Assembly (NCBI GenBank): GCA_050014395.1 | Contig: JBEKDK010000006.1 | Location: forward strand, 3,574-67,573 | From: DASPOJ01 sp050014395 | GTDB taxonomy: Bacteria > Acidobacteriota > Terriglobia > Acidiferrales > UBA7541 | Reading direction: 5' to 3' | DNA: 64,000 bases | Shown here: positions 47,672 to 56,279 of the stretch, piece after piece | Layout of the letters: each line of letters starts with the position of its first letter | How positions within the stretch are numbered: the first letter of the stretch is position 1 | Program-made: the position numbers and the translations under genes | Notes under the pieces: model-generated | Database searches by the model: none | Seen by the model: only the letters and a program-made list of their open reading frames with translations | What the model was told of the DNA's origin: nothing

Positions 47672-49129
47672 TTGGCGTATCGCGACTTACGCGAATTCAT
47701 CGCGCGCCTGGAAAAAGAAGGCGAACTGAAGCGGGTCTCCGCCGAGGTGGATCCCGTGCTGGAAGTCACCGAGGTGGCGCAGCGCGTTTTGCGCGCCGGC
47801 GGCCCCGCGCTGCTGTTTGAACATCCGAAGGGTTTTCCGAATATTCCGCTGGCCATCAATTTGGTTGCGAGCGAGAGGCGCATGAATATGGCGCTCGAAG
47901 TTGAAAGCGCCGACGAGATTGCGGAGCGCATTCGCGCGTTCGTGGATTTCCAATCGCCGCAGGGAATATTTGAAAAAATAAAGATGCTGCCGAAACTGGC
48001 CGAGTTGGGTTCGTTCTTCCCGAAGACAGTGCGCTCCGGCCCGTGCAAGGAAGTGATTCGCAAAGACGGCTTTTCGCTTTTTGATTTTCCCATCCTAAAG
48101 TGCTGGCCGCAGGACGGCGGGCGCTTCATCACCTGGCCGCTGGTGATCACGAAAAATCCCGAGACCGGCAAGCGCAACGTCGGCGTGTATCGCATGCAGG
48201 TGTACGACGAGCGCACCACTGGCATGCACTGGCAAACGCAGAAGCACGGCGCCGAACACTTCCGGCGCGCGCGCGCGGCCGATCCCAATGGGCGCATCGA
48301 GGTGGCCGTGGCGATCGGCTCCGACCCGGCGACGTGCATGGCCGGAATTCTGCCCGTGCCGCCGGATTTGGACGAGATGATGTTCGCCGGCTTCTTGCGG
48401 CGTGAGCCGGTGGAGATGGTGGCGTGCGAAACGTGCTCGCTGGAAGTGCCGGCCAATTCCGAAATCGTGCTGGAAGGCTACGTCGAGCTGGGCGAGATGC
48501 GCACCGAAGGTCCATTCGGCGATCACACCGGCTTCTATTCGCTCGAAGGCGAATTCCCGGTGTTTCACGTTACGTGTGTCACGCATCGCCGCGATCCTAT
48601 ATATATGACCACCGTCGTCGGGCCTCCGCCGCAAGAGGATTTCTGGATGGGCCACCTCGTCGAACGCGTGTTCCTCCCGGTGATGAAGCTGCAATATCCG
48701 GAGATCGTGGACGTAGCCATGCCGGCCGAAGGAATCTTCCACAATTTGATGATCGTTTCGATTCGCAAATCGTACCCGGGCCATGCGCGCAAAATCATGA
48801 ACGCGATTTGGTCGCTCGGCCAAGCGATGTTCACGAAAGTGATCGTGGTGGTGGATCATGACGTTAACGTGCAGGATTTTCGCGAGGTTGTGTGGAAAGC
48901 GCTGTGCGCCGTCGATCCGGAACGCGACGTTCAATTCGTCTTGGGTCCAGTCGATACACTCGATCACGCCGCGCGCGTGCAGGACTTCGGTTCGAAAATG
49001 GGAATCGACGCCACGCGCAAGTGGGCCAGCGAGGGCTTCGCGCGCCCGTGGCCCGACGAAATCAAAATGGATGACGCCACGCGCAAGCGCGTCGATGCCC
49101 TATGGAGCAAGATGGGCCTCAGCCGCTGA
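47672..49129 (+). CDS. UbiD-family decarboxylase
   Basis: A 485-aa prenylated-FMN-dependent decarboxylase. Family landmarks: YRDLREFIARLEKEGEL, the EGPFGDHTGFY motif with catalytic glutamate, and PAEGIFHNLMIVSIRKSYPG. Candidate roles are ubiquinone (UbiD) or futalosine-pathway menaquinone biosynthesis, or aromatic acid decarboxylation; no UbiX or quinone genes adjoin to decide. TTG start 47672 is supported by AGGAGGAAGA. Confidence 0.92.
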   Translation: MAYRDLREFIARLEKEGELKRVSAEVDPVLEVTEVAQRVLRAGGPALLFEHPKGFPNIPLAINLVASERRMNMALEVESADEIAERIRAFVDFQSPQGIFEKIKMLPKLAELGSFFPKTVRSGPCKEVIRKDGFSLFDFPILKCWPQDGGRFITWPLVITKNPETGKRNVGVYRMQVYDERTTGMHWQTQKHGAEHFRRARAADPNGRIEVAVAIGSDPATCMAGILPVPPDLDEMMFAGFLRREPVEMVACETCSLEVPANSEIVLEGYVELGEMRTEGPFGDHTGFYSLEGEFPVFHVTCVTHRRDPIYMTTVVGPPPQEDFWMGHLVERVFLPVMKLQYPEIVDVAMPAEGIFHNLMIVSIRKSYPGHARKIMNAIWSLGQAMFTKVIVVVDHDVNVQDFREVVWKALCAVDPERDVQFVLGPVDTLDHAARVQDFGSKMGIDATRKWASEGFARPWPDEIKMDDATRKRVDALWSKMGLSR

Positions 49130-49451
49130 AGCGTGCTGGAAATCTGCTAATTTCGACTGCGCGGAATCAACGCTTTAGGGCCTCTGTACTGCGTTATCGC
49201 ACGATTTAGATGTGCTGGCCTGCCCTGCCGGCCACCGCTGGCCCCCTGGGCAGCCCACGTATTCTTAAGACAACACCCCGTTTTACGTTGCTTGACACTT
49301 CCGAAAGCTGACCACAAACTCGCCCACAGGTACTAGAACCCTCGTCCTAGGAAGTGCCGAGAGGGTTTCGGCGTCGATCAAGGTGGCCGGTCGCGCCACA
49401 GCAAACGCAGATTGAAGCGGCCGGGCGCGAGAAAGCCGAAAGGGTCACGAA
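49130..49451. other. Gene-free 322 bp before the pilus operon
   Basis: Contains a nested GC-rich hairpin (49220-49253) and a perfect TTGACA at 49292-49297 lacking a good -10 at 17 nt (CAAACT), so the pil promoter may be activator-dependent. No gene seen. Confidence 0.7.
49220..49253. repeat. Nested hairpin, REP-like
   Basis: Outer CTGCCC (49220-49225) / GGGCAG (49248-49253), inner GGCCA (49230-49234) / TGGCC (49239-49243). Could terminate ubiD transcription or be a repeat. Confidence 0.45.
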
Positions 49452-50504
49452 ATGTTTGGAAAGCCGAAGCAAGTTGCGGTGGTCGGGCTGGACATCGGCT
49501 CGAGTTCGGTTAAGTCCGTCGAACTGCGAGAAACCAAGCAGGGCTACGAGCTGGTGAGTTTCGGCTTGGAGCCGCTGGCCCAGGACACCGTTGTAGACGG
49601 GGCAATCATGGATGCGCCGCTTGTCGCGGGCGCCATCAGCAGCGTGTTCGACACGCAGAAGATCAAGACGAAGAATGTGGCCACGTCGGTCTCCGGGCAC
49701 TCCGTGATCGTCAAGCGCGTCACGCTGCCGTCGATGTCGTCGGAAGAATTGTTTGACCGCATCCAGAGCGAAGCCAGCCAACACATTCCCTTCGACATCG
49801 CCGACGTGAATCTGGATTACCAGCTTCTGGAATCCGTGGATTCGCAGATGGACGTACTGCTGGTAGCCGTGAAGAAAGACAAGATTCTGAATCACACCAA
49901 CGTACTGGCGCAGGCGGGAAAGAATCCGACCGTGGTGGATATCGACGCCTTCGCGCTCCAAAACTGCTACGAGGTCAATTACGATCCCGACCCCGGCCAG
50001 ACCATCGCGCTGCTGAATATCGGCGCCAGCGTGATGAACATCAATATCGTGCGCGCCGGCATTCCGCTGTTCACGCGCGACGTTTCGGTCGGCGGCAACC
50101 AGTACACCGACGCGCTGCAGAAGGAACTGGACCTGAGCTTTGAGGACGCCGAGCGCCTGAAGAAGGGCGACGCCATCGCCGGAGTGGCCGAAGAGCACAA
50201 GGCGCAGATCCTGCGCTCGGTTTCCGACATTCTGCTGCTCGAGATTCAAAAGACATTCGATTTCTTCCGCGCCACCGCCAGCGGCGAAAACATCCAGAAG
50301 ATTTGCGTGGCCGGCGGCACGGCGCGCGTGCCCGGCTTGGTGGAATTGCTGCGCGAGGAATTCGCGATGCCGGTGGAAGAGCTTTATCCGTTCCGCAAGA
50401 TCGTCATCAATCCCGGGCGCCACAACGAGGATCAGATTCGCGAGCTGGCGCCGCGCCTGGCAATTGCCGTTGGCCTGGCGTTGAGGAGCTTTGACCAACC
50501 ATGA
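49452..50504 (+). CDS. pilM: Type IV pilus assembly protein PilM
   Basis: A 350-aa actin-like cytoplasmic ATPase. Phosphate-1 motif GLDIGSSSVKSVEL at the N-terminus, LNIGASVMNINIV phosphate-2 and CVAGGTARVPGLVELL adenosine motif. Binds the PilN N-terminus and links the alignment complex PilNOPQ to the motor. AAAGGG upstream of ATG 49452. First gene of pilMNOPQ; its stop overlaps the pilN start (ATGA at 50501). Confidence 0.96.
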   Translation: MFGKPKQVAVVGLDIGSSSVKSVELRETKQGYELVSFGLEPLAQDTVVDGAIMDAPLVAGAISSVFDTQKIKTKNVATSVSGHSVIVKRVTLPSMSSEELFDRIQSEASQHIPFDIADVNLDYQLLESVDSQMDVLLVAVKKDKILNHTNVLAQAGKNPTVVDIDAFALQNCYEVNYDPDPGQTIALLNIGASVMNINIVRAGIPLFTRDVSVGGNQYTDALQKELDLSFEDAERLKKGDAIAGVAEEHKAQILRSVSDILLLEIQKTFDFFRATASGENIQKICVAGGTARVPGLVELLREEFAMPVEELYPFRKIVINPGRHNEDQIRELAPRLAIAVGLALRSFDQP

Positions 50505-51151
50505 TCCATATCAATTTACTCGGCAGGGCCCGGCCCAAAGTAGCGCGCCAGTCGACGGTGCCGCTGGAAGCCACTCTCCAAGTGATTCTGCTGGTGGCGG
50601 CGCTGGCCATTTCGGTGGGAGTGCTCTGGTATTACTGGGCGCAACTTGACGCCGAAGCGCACGCCTATCAAGCCGATATCCAGAAGCAGCAGGGCGAAAA
50701 GGCGCGTCTGGAAAATTTGAAAGCCCAGGTGGAAAACTTCCAGCGCGAGAAGGACGTCCTGCAGCAGCGCATCGACGTAATCGAGCAGCTGCAGCGCAAC
50801 CGCACCGGTGGCCAGGAGTTGATGGACGCGCTGGCGAACACCGTGGTGCGCACCGACACCTTGTGGCTGACCACCGTGTCCCGCAAAGGCGATAGCCTGG
50901 CCCTCACCGGCGAGGCCGCCTCAATCAACGCCGTGGCCAATTTCATCACCGAACTGAAGCGCTCGGGTTACTTCGACCAGATCGAAATCAAAGAGTCGCA
51001 TCAGGATCCGGCGGAAAAAGAAGTTCAAACGTTTGTTTTCGAAATAACGGCGCAGTTTGCATTGCCGCAAGCCAGAAACGTTGCGGCTCCAGCTGCGGCT
51101 TCCGCTCCGGCGCCCGCCCCGACACCGGGCCGGCCGGCGGGGAAGGGGTAG
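50501..51151 (+). CDS. pilN: Type IV pilus assembly protein PilN
   Basis: A 216-aa bitopic inner-membrane protein. The conserved MIHINLLGRARP N-terminus binds PilM; then a transmembrane helix (ILLVAALAISVGVLWYYW), a coiled coil and a periplasmic ferredoxin-like domain. The Pro/Ala tail (PAPAPTPGRP) is ordinary. Overlaps pilM by four bases. Confidence 0.94.
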   Translation: MIHINLLGRARPKVARQSTVPLEATLQVILLVAALAISVGVLWYYWAQLDAEAHAYQADIQKQQGEKARLENLKAQVENFQREKDVLQQRIDVIEQLQRNRTGGQELMDALANTVVRTDTLWLTTVSRKGDSLALTGEAASINAVANFITELKRSGYFDQIEIKESHQDPAEKEVQTFVFEITAQFALPQARNVAAPAAASAPAPAPTPGRPAGKG

Positions 51152-51160
51152 GGGACGGCG

Positions 51161-51841
51161 ATGGCCATATCGTTCCGCGAATTTCCTTGGTACATCCAAG
51201 CGCTGCTGTTTGTGGCGCTGGCGGTGATCGTTATCGGCGCCGGAATCTATATTCCGATTTCTCCGGTGGCCACGGCTCGCGCCAACGTCACACAGCTTCA
51301 TGACCAGGATACCCAGTTGAAACAGGAAGTGCAGTCGCTCGAGGTCTACGAGCGGCAGTACGTCGAGTTCAATCAGGAAATGACCGCGTTGCACAAGCAG
51401 CTGGATACCCTGCAAGCCATCGTTCCCGAGGACAAGCAGGTCGATGAATTCATGCGCTTGCTGCAAGGCGCGGCTTCGGCCTCCGGCGTGGAAATTCGCC
51501 GCCTCAGCGCTGACGCCATCATTCCCCACGACTATCACTTCGAGATGCCGTTTGAAATTCAAGTGGATGGGCCCTACTACGCGATCGAGGATTTCTTCGC
51601 GCGCCTCAGCCGCCTTTCGCGGATCATCAACGTGGGGGATCTGAGTTTTGGCGCGGTGGATCCGGCTCGTGGCCCGGGTTTCACGGCGCGGCCCGGCACG
51701 AGCGTCACCGGCACATGCACCATCACCACATTCTTCAGCAAGCCAAGCGACGAGCCGGCAGCGGCTCCGGCGGCCGGTGCGGCGCCAGCAGCGGCGCCTT
51801 CAGGCCCGCTTCCGGCCCGCTCGCAGGGAAAGGGCGATTGA
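51161..51841 (+). CDS. pilO: Type IV pilus assembly protein PilO
   Basis: A 226-aa partner of PilN: one transmembrane helix (ALLFVALAVIVIGAGIYI), a coiled coil (QDTQLKQEVQSLEVYERQYVEF) and a periplasmic domain with PFEIQVDGPYYAIEDFFARLSRL. Forms the PilN-PilO heterodimer. Pro/Ala-rich C-terminus. Nine nt after the pilN stop. Confidence 0.94.
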   Translation: MAISFREFPWYIQALLFVALAVIVIGAGIYIPISPVATARANVTQLHDQDTQLKQEVQSLEVYERQYVEFNQEMTALHKQLDTLQAIVPEDKQVDEFMRLLQGAASASGVEIRRLSADAIIPHDYHFEMPFEIQVDGPYYAIEDFFARLSRLSRIINVGDLSFGAVDPARGPGFTARPGTSVTGTCTITTFFSKPSDEPAAAPAAGAAPAAAPSGPLPARSQGKGD

Positions 51842-51848
51842 GTTGACC

Positions 51849-52499
51849 ATGCGATTGCCAATCCAGATTCGATATTGCGTTGCCCTCGCCGGAATCCTGG
51901 CGCTGGCTGGCATGGCGTGCTTGCCCGTCGGAGCCCAGGTTCCGATTCAGCCTTCGCAAGTTCGAAACCAAGTGAACCAAGCGCAAGCCTCGTCGCCATC
52001 CGCGGCGGCGCCGGCTTCATCTCCAGCGAACCAATCCGCGGCTCCAGCCAAACCCGCAGCGCACCACGCTGCCGCAGGGTCCAAGCCGGCGCATAAGGGC
52101 ACAGCAACGCCGTCAGCTGCCGCTTCGGGTCCGCACGTTAAGCCCGTCAGCGTCTCGACGCCTGGCCGCCGCGATCCGTTCGTGGCCTTGCTTTCGCAGA
52201 ACCAGGGCGGCGCCAAAAACCCGGACAATTTGCCGCCGGGGAAAGCCGGCCTGATGGTGGATTCGCTACGGATTGACGGAATCGTGGCAGGTCCCAACGG
52301 AATGATTGCCATCGTGTCCAATCCGCAAGAGCGCGTCTATTTCCTGCGTGACGGAGACAAGTTGTACGACGGGTCCGTCGAGCACATCGCGCTCGATGGC
52401 GTTTCCTTCCACCAAATCGGAACGGACGCATTCGGAAAACCCGTCGATCGCGAATTGACGAAACGCCTGTATTCCAGCAGTTCAGGAGAAACGCAATGA
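51849..52499 (+). CDS. pilP: Type IV pilus assembly lipoprotein PilP-like
   Basis: A 216-aa periplasmic protein joining PilNO to the PilQ secretin. Signal segment (ALAGILALAGMACLPVGAQ), with a cysteine that may be lipidated, a Pro/Ala-rich linker of about 80 residues, then the PilP core GRRDPFVALL and LRIDGIVAGPNGMIAIVSNPQERVYFLRDGDKLYDGSV. ATG 51849 is the start of the signal peptide; the frame is open further upstream inside pilO but without a signal. Overlaps pilQ by four bases. Confidence 0.88.
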   Translation: MRLPIQIRYCVALAGILALAGMACLPVGAQVPIQPSQVRNQVNQAQASSPSAAAPASSPANQSAAPAKPAAHHAAAGSKPAHKGTATPSAAASGPHVKPVSVSTPGRRDPFVALLSQNQGGAKNPDNLPPGKAGLMVDSLRIDGIVAGPNGMIAIVSNPQERVYFLRDGDKLYDGSVEHIALDGVSFHQIGTDAFGKPVDRELTKRLYSSSSGETQ

Positions 52500-54439
52500 A
52501 GATTCACTGGCCGGGTTACCGGCTCGCCAGCCTGATATTTGTCGTGTGCGCCGCCTTGGCGACGGTGTGGGCCGGAACCGGCGCGCCCGCCGTGAGCGCG
52601 CCCGCCACGACGATCTCCGCGGTCCGCGTGGCGCAATCGGGCCACGAGACTTCGGTGCGAGTGGAGGCCGGAGCGCCGCTCGCCTACAAGCAGATGCGCC
52701 TGGAAAATCCGCCGCGCGTGGTGCTGGACTTCTCGAATGCCCGCCTCGCGACGGCCGATAACCACGTCGCCAGCACGATGCAGCCGGTGCGCGGGATTCG
52801 CATGGGCGAATCCGCCGGAGGCGCGGTTCGCCTGGTGATTGACCTTGATCATCTAGCGGCCGATCGTGTGCAAGCGGACGCATCCGGCATAACGATCACC
52901 TTTAGCACCGCCGCCGAGCCCGCCGGAGCCCAGGCGCGCGCCCTGCCTGCTTCGCAGCCGGATCGCAGCCAGATTCCGCAGTTGTCGCTGCCCGCTTGGC
53001 TGACGACCGATAGTTCGGCCCTGGCTACGACCACCAGCGAGCCACAGGCTCCAGCGCAGCCACAACCACTTCCGGCGCAGCAGCGCGCGAGCGAATTTGC
53101 CGTGGTCGAAGCGACACCGCAGCCCGTGCTCGGGCCGCAGGCTCCCTCCGCGCAAACCGCACCCGTGTCCGCTGAAGCAGCGAAAAAGTACACGGGCGAA
53201 CCGATTTCAGTAAACCTGAAAGATGTGGACCTGAAAGACTTCTTCCGTCTGATTCACGAGATCAGCGGCCTGAACATCGTCGTGGACCCAGCCGTGCACG
53301 GAACGGTCACTCTGGTTCTGGACCAAGTGCCGTGGGATCAGGCGCTGGACATCGTGTTGCAGAACAACGACCTTTCCAGCCAGATCGATGGAAACGTGCT
53401 GCGTATCGCGACGCAGGACACGATTCGCAAAGAGGCTGAATCGCGGCGTGCGCTGGCGAATGCCCAGGCCGCGTCCGTGGATCTTGTCACCGAAACGCGC
53501 GTGCTGAGCTATGCCAAGGCATCCATTCTGGCCCCCACGCTCAAGAAATTCCTTTCGCCGCGCGGCGATATCCTGTTCGATGAACGCTCCAACAGCCTGA
53601 TCATCCGCGACGTTCCGGCGGTGTTTCCTTCGATCGAGGATCTGATCCGTCAACTCGATCGCAAATCGCAGCAAGTCGAAATCGAAGCCCGCGTTGTAGA
53701 AGCCTCGCGCGCCTTCGCGCGTGACCTCGGAAGTCAGCTCGGTTTCGGCATCGGCTTCGGCGCCGGCAATTCCAACGTGATTGGCGGCGGCAGCGGCGTG
53801 CCCAGTACAATTACACACACCGGCGCGACGCTTCCGATCAGTGTGCCGGGCAGCACGGACATCCTGCCGCTGCTCACGAACTTCCCGGCCGTGGCTCCCA
53901 CGTCGGGCTTCACGTTCGCCCGCACCGCCGCGAACTACGCGCTGGACTACACCATCACCGCAATGGAGAACAAGGGTGACGGCAAACTTCTTTCTGAGCC
54001 CGAAGGCGTGACGCAGAACAACGAGAAACTGACCGTCAAACAGGGCGAAGAGATTCCCATCCAAACCACCATCAACGACACGATTTCCGTGCAGTACATT
54101 GACGCCGTGCTGAAGCTTGAGGTCACCCCGCAGATCACCGCGGACGGCACCGTGTTCCTCGACGTCGACGTCGAAAACACTCAGGTGGACAACGGCATTC
54201 CTCGAATTCAAGGCATACCGGCTTTGGATACGCAGGCCGCCACAACCAAGGTTCTCATTCGCGACGGTGGCACCGTCGTGATCGGCGGCGTGATCATCTC
54301 CAGCCAGCAGAACAACGTGAACCAGGTGCCGTTGATCGGCAGCATTCCGCTGATCGGGCATCTATTTAAAGAAACCTCGGTGAGCGTCTCCTCGCAGGAG
54401 CTGCTCTTCTTCGTCACCCCCCGGATACTGCCCGATTGA
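52496..54439 (+). CDS. pilQ: Type IV pilus secretin PilQ
   Basis: A 647-aa outer-membrane secretin through which the pilus exits. Signal peptide, one N-terminal AMIN domain (about 35-140, VRVEAGAPLAYKQMRLENPPRVVLDFSNA), a Pro/Ala linker, STN/N0 (VNLKDVDLKDFFRLIHEISGLNIVVDPAV), N1 and the secretin pore domain (VLIRDGGTVVIGGVI, VPLIGSIPLIGHLFK). Shows a single AMIN domain by eye. AGGAGA precedes ATG 52496. Ends before a strong terminator. Confidence 0.95.
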   Translation: MKIHWPGYRLASLIFVVCAALATVWAGTGAPAVSAPATTISAVRVAQSGHETSVRVEAGAPLAYKQMRLENPPRVVLDFSNARLATADNHVASTMQPVRGIRMGESAGGAVRLVIDLDHLAADRVQADASGITITFSTAAEPAGAQARALPASQPDRSQIPQLSLPAWLTTDSSALATTTSEPQAPAQPQPLPAQQRASEFAVVEATPQPVLGPQAPSAQTAPVSAEAAKKYTGEPISVNLKDVDLKDFFRLIHEISGLNIVVDPAVHGTVTLVLDQVPWDQALDIVLQNNDLSSQIDGNVLRIATQDTIRKEAESRRALANAQAASVDLVTETRVLSYAKASILAPTLKKFLSPRGDILFDERSNSLIIRDVPAVFPSIEDLIRQLDRKSQQVEIEARVVEASRAFARDLGSQLGFGIGFGAGNSNVIGGGSGVPSTITHTGATLPISVPGSTDILPLLTNFPAVAPTSGFTFARTAANYALDYTITAMENKGDGKLLSEPEGVTQNNEKLTVKQGEEIPIQTTINDTISVQYIDAVLKLEVTPQITADGTVFLDVDVENTQVDNGIPRIQGIPALDTQAATTKVLIRDGGTVVIGGVIISSQQNNVNQVPLIGSIPLIGHLFKETSVSVSSQELLFFVTPRILPD

Positions 54440-54477
54440 TCGGGATCACACTGGGGCCCAAGCCACGGATTTCAATC

Positions 54478-54505
54478 GGGGGAGACGCGAGTCTCCCCCT
54501 TTTTT
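54478..54505 (+). terminator. Strong intrinsic terminator of the pilMNOPQ operon
   Basis: GGGGGAGAC (54478-54486), GCGA, GTCTCCCCC (54491-54499), then TTTTTT: perfect 9-bp stem with tetraloop. Confidence 0.93.
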
Positions 54506-54549
54506 CTTGCCCGCGTGCGATCTCCACAGAGGACCGATAAAATAGAGCC

Positions 54550-55632
54550 ATGGAAGCTCGTGTCTACGCTGGAAGGATCGAACTCGTGCGCGCCGCGCTG
54601 GGCTCGAAGCACGGCGAAGCCCTGCTCGTCACCCACCTCCCGAATATTTTCTATCTGACGGGGTTCACCGGAGACTCAGGTTTTCTGCTCGTTGAGCCGG
54701 AGCGAACAAGCTTGTTCACGGACGGGCGATTTCGCGTTCAGGCTCGCGTGGAAGCGCCGTGGGCGAAACTCATCATGCAGCGCGCGGGTTTGGCGGCCAC
54801 TGTCGGCGCCCACATCGCGCGAGCAAAGTTGTCTGTCGCGTATTCCCCGTCGCAGCTCAGCTTGGCCACCTGGCAGGCCGCGCGACACGCAGCCGGCTCC
54901 AAAGTCCGCTGGCGCGCCGCAGAGGGCATTATCGAGGCATTGCGGGCCCTAAAGAGCCCTGCTGAGATTGCCGCGATCCGCGCGGCAGGCAAAGTCGCTT
55001 GCGAGGTAATGCACGAGGTCATCGCCCTGGTTCGCCCCGGCGTGCGCGAACTCGACCTGGCGGCCGAGATCGGGTATCGTCTTCGCCGTAAAGGGGCTAG
55101 CGGCGAATCCTTCGAAGCGATCGTCGCCGCCGGCCCGCGCTCGGCGATTCCGCACGCGCGCCCGGGTGAGCGGCGCATCGGGAAAAATGAGTTGGTCGTG
55201 CTGGACCTGGGTGCTATACTGCGCCGCTATTGTAGTGATTTAACTCGGACGGTTTTTGTAGGTCGCGCACCAGCACGAGTGAAGCAGTGGTATCGAGCCG
55301 TACAGAACGCGCACGCGGCGGCCTGTGACGCGCTTCGGCCGGGCGTGCCGGCCCAGGAAGTGGATCGGGCGGCTCGGCAAGTGTTGCAACGCAATGGGCT
55401 TGGGCGCTTTTTCGTCCATAGCACCGGTCATGGCTTGGGACTTGAGATCCACGAGGCGCCTCGCCTTGGAAAGGGCCAGACGACCTTGCTCCAGGCTGGT
55501 TCAGTGGTGACTATCGAGCCCGGGATTTACACTGAAGGAGTCGGGGGCATCCGCATCGAAGATGACGCCCGGGTCACGGCGGATGGCTCGGAACTGCTCA
55601 CCAGGTTGGGGCGGGACCTGTTGGAAATTTGA
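54550..55632 (+). CDS. M24-family Xaa-Pro aminopeptidase / dipeptidase
   Basis: A 360-aa metallopeptidase with a creatinase-like N-terminal domain (THLPNIFYLTGFTGDSG) and a pita-bread catalytic domain. Metal ligands: Asp in VLDLGAI and CSDLTRTVF, His in HSTGHGLGLEIHE, Glu in TIEPGIY and in GIRIEDD. PepP or PepQ cannot be separated by eye. It starts 45 nt after the pilQ terminator and runs into accB and accC with short gaps, so it likely heads a new operon. Confidence 0.92.
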   Translation: MEARVYAGRIELVRAALGSKHGEALLVTHLPNIFYLTGFTGDSGFLLVEPERTSLFTDGRFRVQARVEAPWAKLIMQRAGLAATVGAHIARAKLSVAYSPSQLSLATWQAARHAAGSKVRWRAAEGIIEALRALKSPAEIAAIRAAGKVACEVMHEVIALVRPGVRELDLAAEIGYRLRRKGASGESFEAIVAAGPRSAIPHARPGERRIGKNELVVLDLGAILRRYCSDLTRTVFVGRAPARVKQWYRAVQNAHAAACDALRPGVPAQEVDRAARQVLQRNGLGRFFVHSTGHGLGLEIHEAPRLGKGQTTLLQAGSVVTIEPGIYTEGVGGIRIEDDARVTADGSELLTRLGRDLLEI

Positions 55633-55638
55633 CGCCAG

Positions 55639-56247
55639 ATGAAACCGAAAAATTCCAAGAAATCGTCGGCCCAGAAAGCAGCGGGCCAGAAATCATCCGA
55701 AAACAAAGCCCTCGCTGTGCCGGGAGTGGACCTGCGGCAGCTCGAACAGTTGCTGGCCTTCATGTCCCAGAACGGCCTGGAAGAATTTGAATATGCCAGC
55801 GGTGACCTGCGCATCCGCCTGAAGAAAGCGTTCGCCGATCCCAATGCGCTCGCACCCAGGGCGTTGCCACGGCCGGAAATCGTCGTTCCTCATCCGCCCG
55901 CGGGCGAGCCGCCGCCATGGGCGCAAGAGACGAGCGCCGAGCGCCACAAGGAAGCGCAGCGCCCGCCCGAACCTCCCGCGCCGGCCGAAGAGGAAAATCT
56001 CTACCTCATCAAGTCTCCGATCGTGGGCACCTACTACGCGTGTCCCAGCCCGGATGCCCCATCTTTCGTCAAAGTCGGCGATGAAGTCGCCGCGGGACAG
56101 GTGGTGTGCATCATCGAAGCCATGAAGTTGATGAACGAGATTGAAGCCGAAATCGCCGGCGAAGTGGTTCGCGTGTTCGCGGAAAATGGCCAGCCGGTCG
56201 AGTACGGCGAGCCGTTGTTCTCGCTTCGCCCTGCGGGGAAAAGCTAG
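55639..56247 (+). CDS. accB: Biotin carboxyl carrier protein of acetyl-CoA carboxylase
   Basis: A 202-aa carrier. The lysine K163 in EAMKLMNEIEAE is biotinylated; the biotinyl domain with its LIKSPIVGTYYACPSPDAP thumb is at about 122-200. A Lys/Ser-rich N-terminus and a Pro-rich linker precede it. Six nt after the peptidase stop. Works with AccC next door; accA and accD are elsewhere. Confidence 0.96.
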   Translation: MKPKNSKKSSAQKAAGQKSSENKALAVPGVDLRQLEQLLAFMSQNGLEEFEYASGDLRIRLKKAFADPNALAPRALPRPEIVVPHPPAGEPPPWAQETSAERHKEAQRPPEPPAPAEEENLYLIKSPIVGTYYACPSPDAPSFVKVGDEVAAGQVVCIIEAMKLMNEIEAEIAGEVVRVFAENGQPVEYGEPLFSLRPAGKS

Positions 56248-56279
56248 CTTCGGCGGGCCCGGATCACACCACACGGAAA

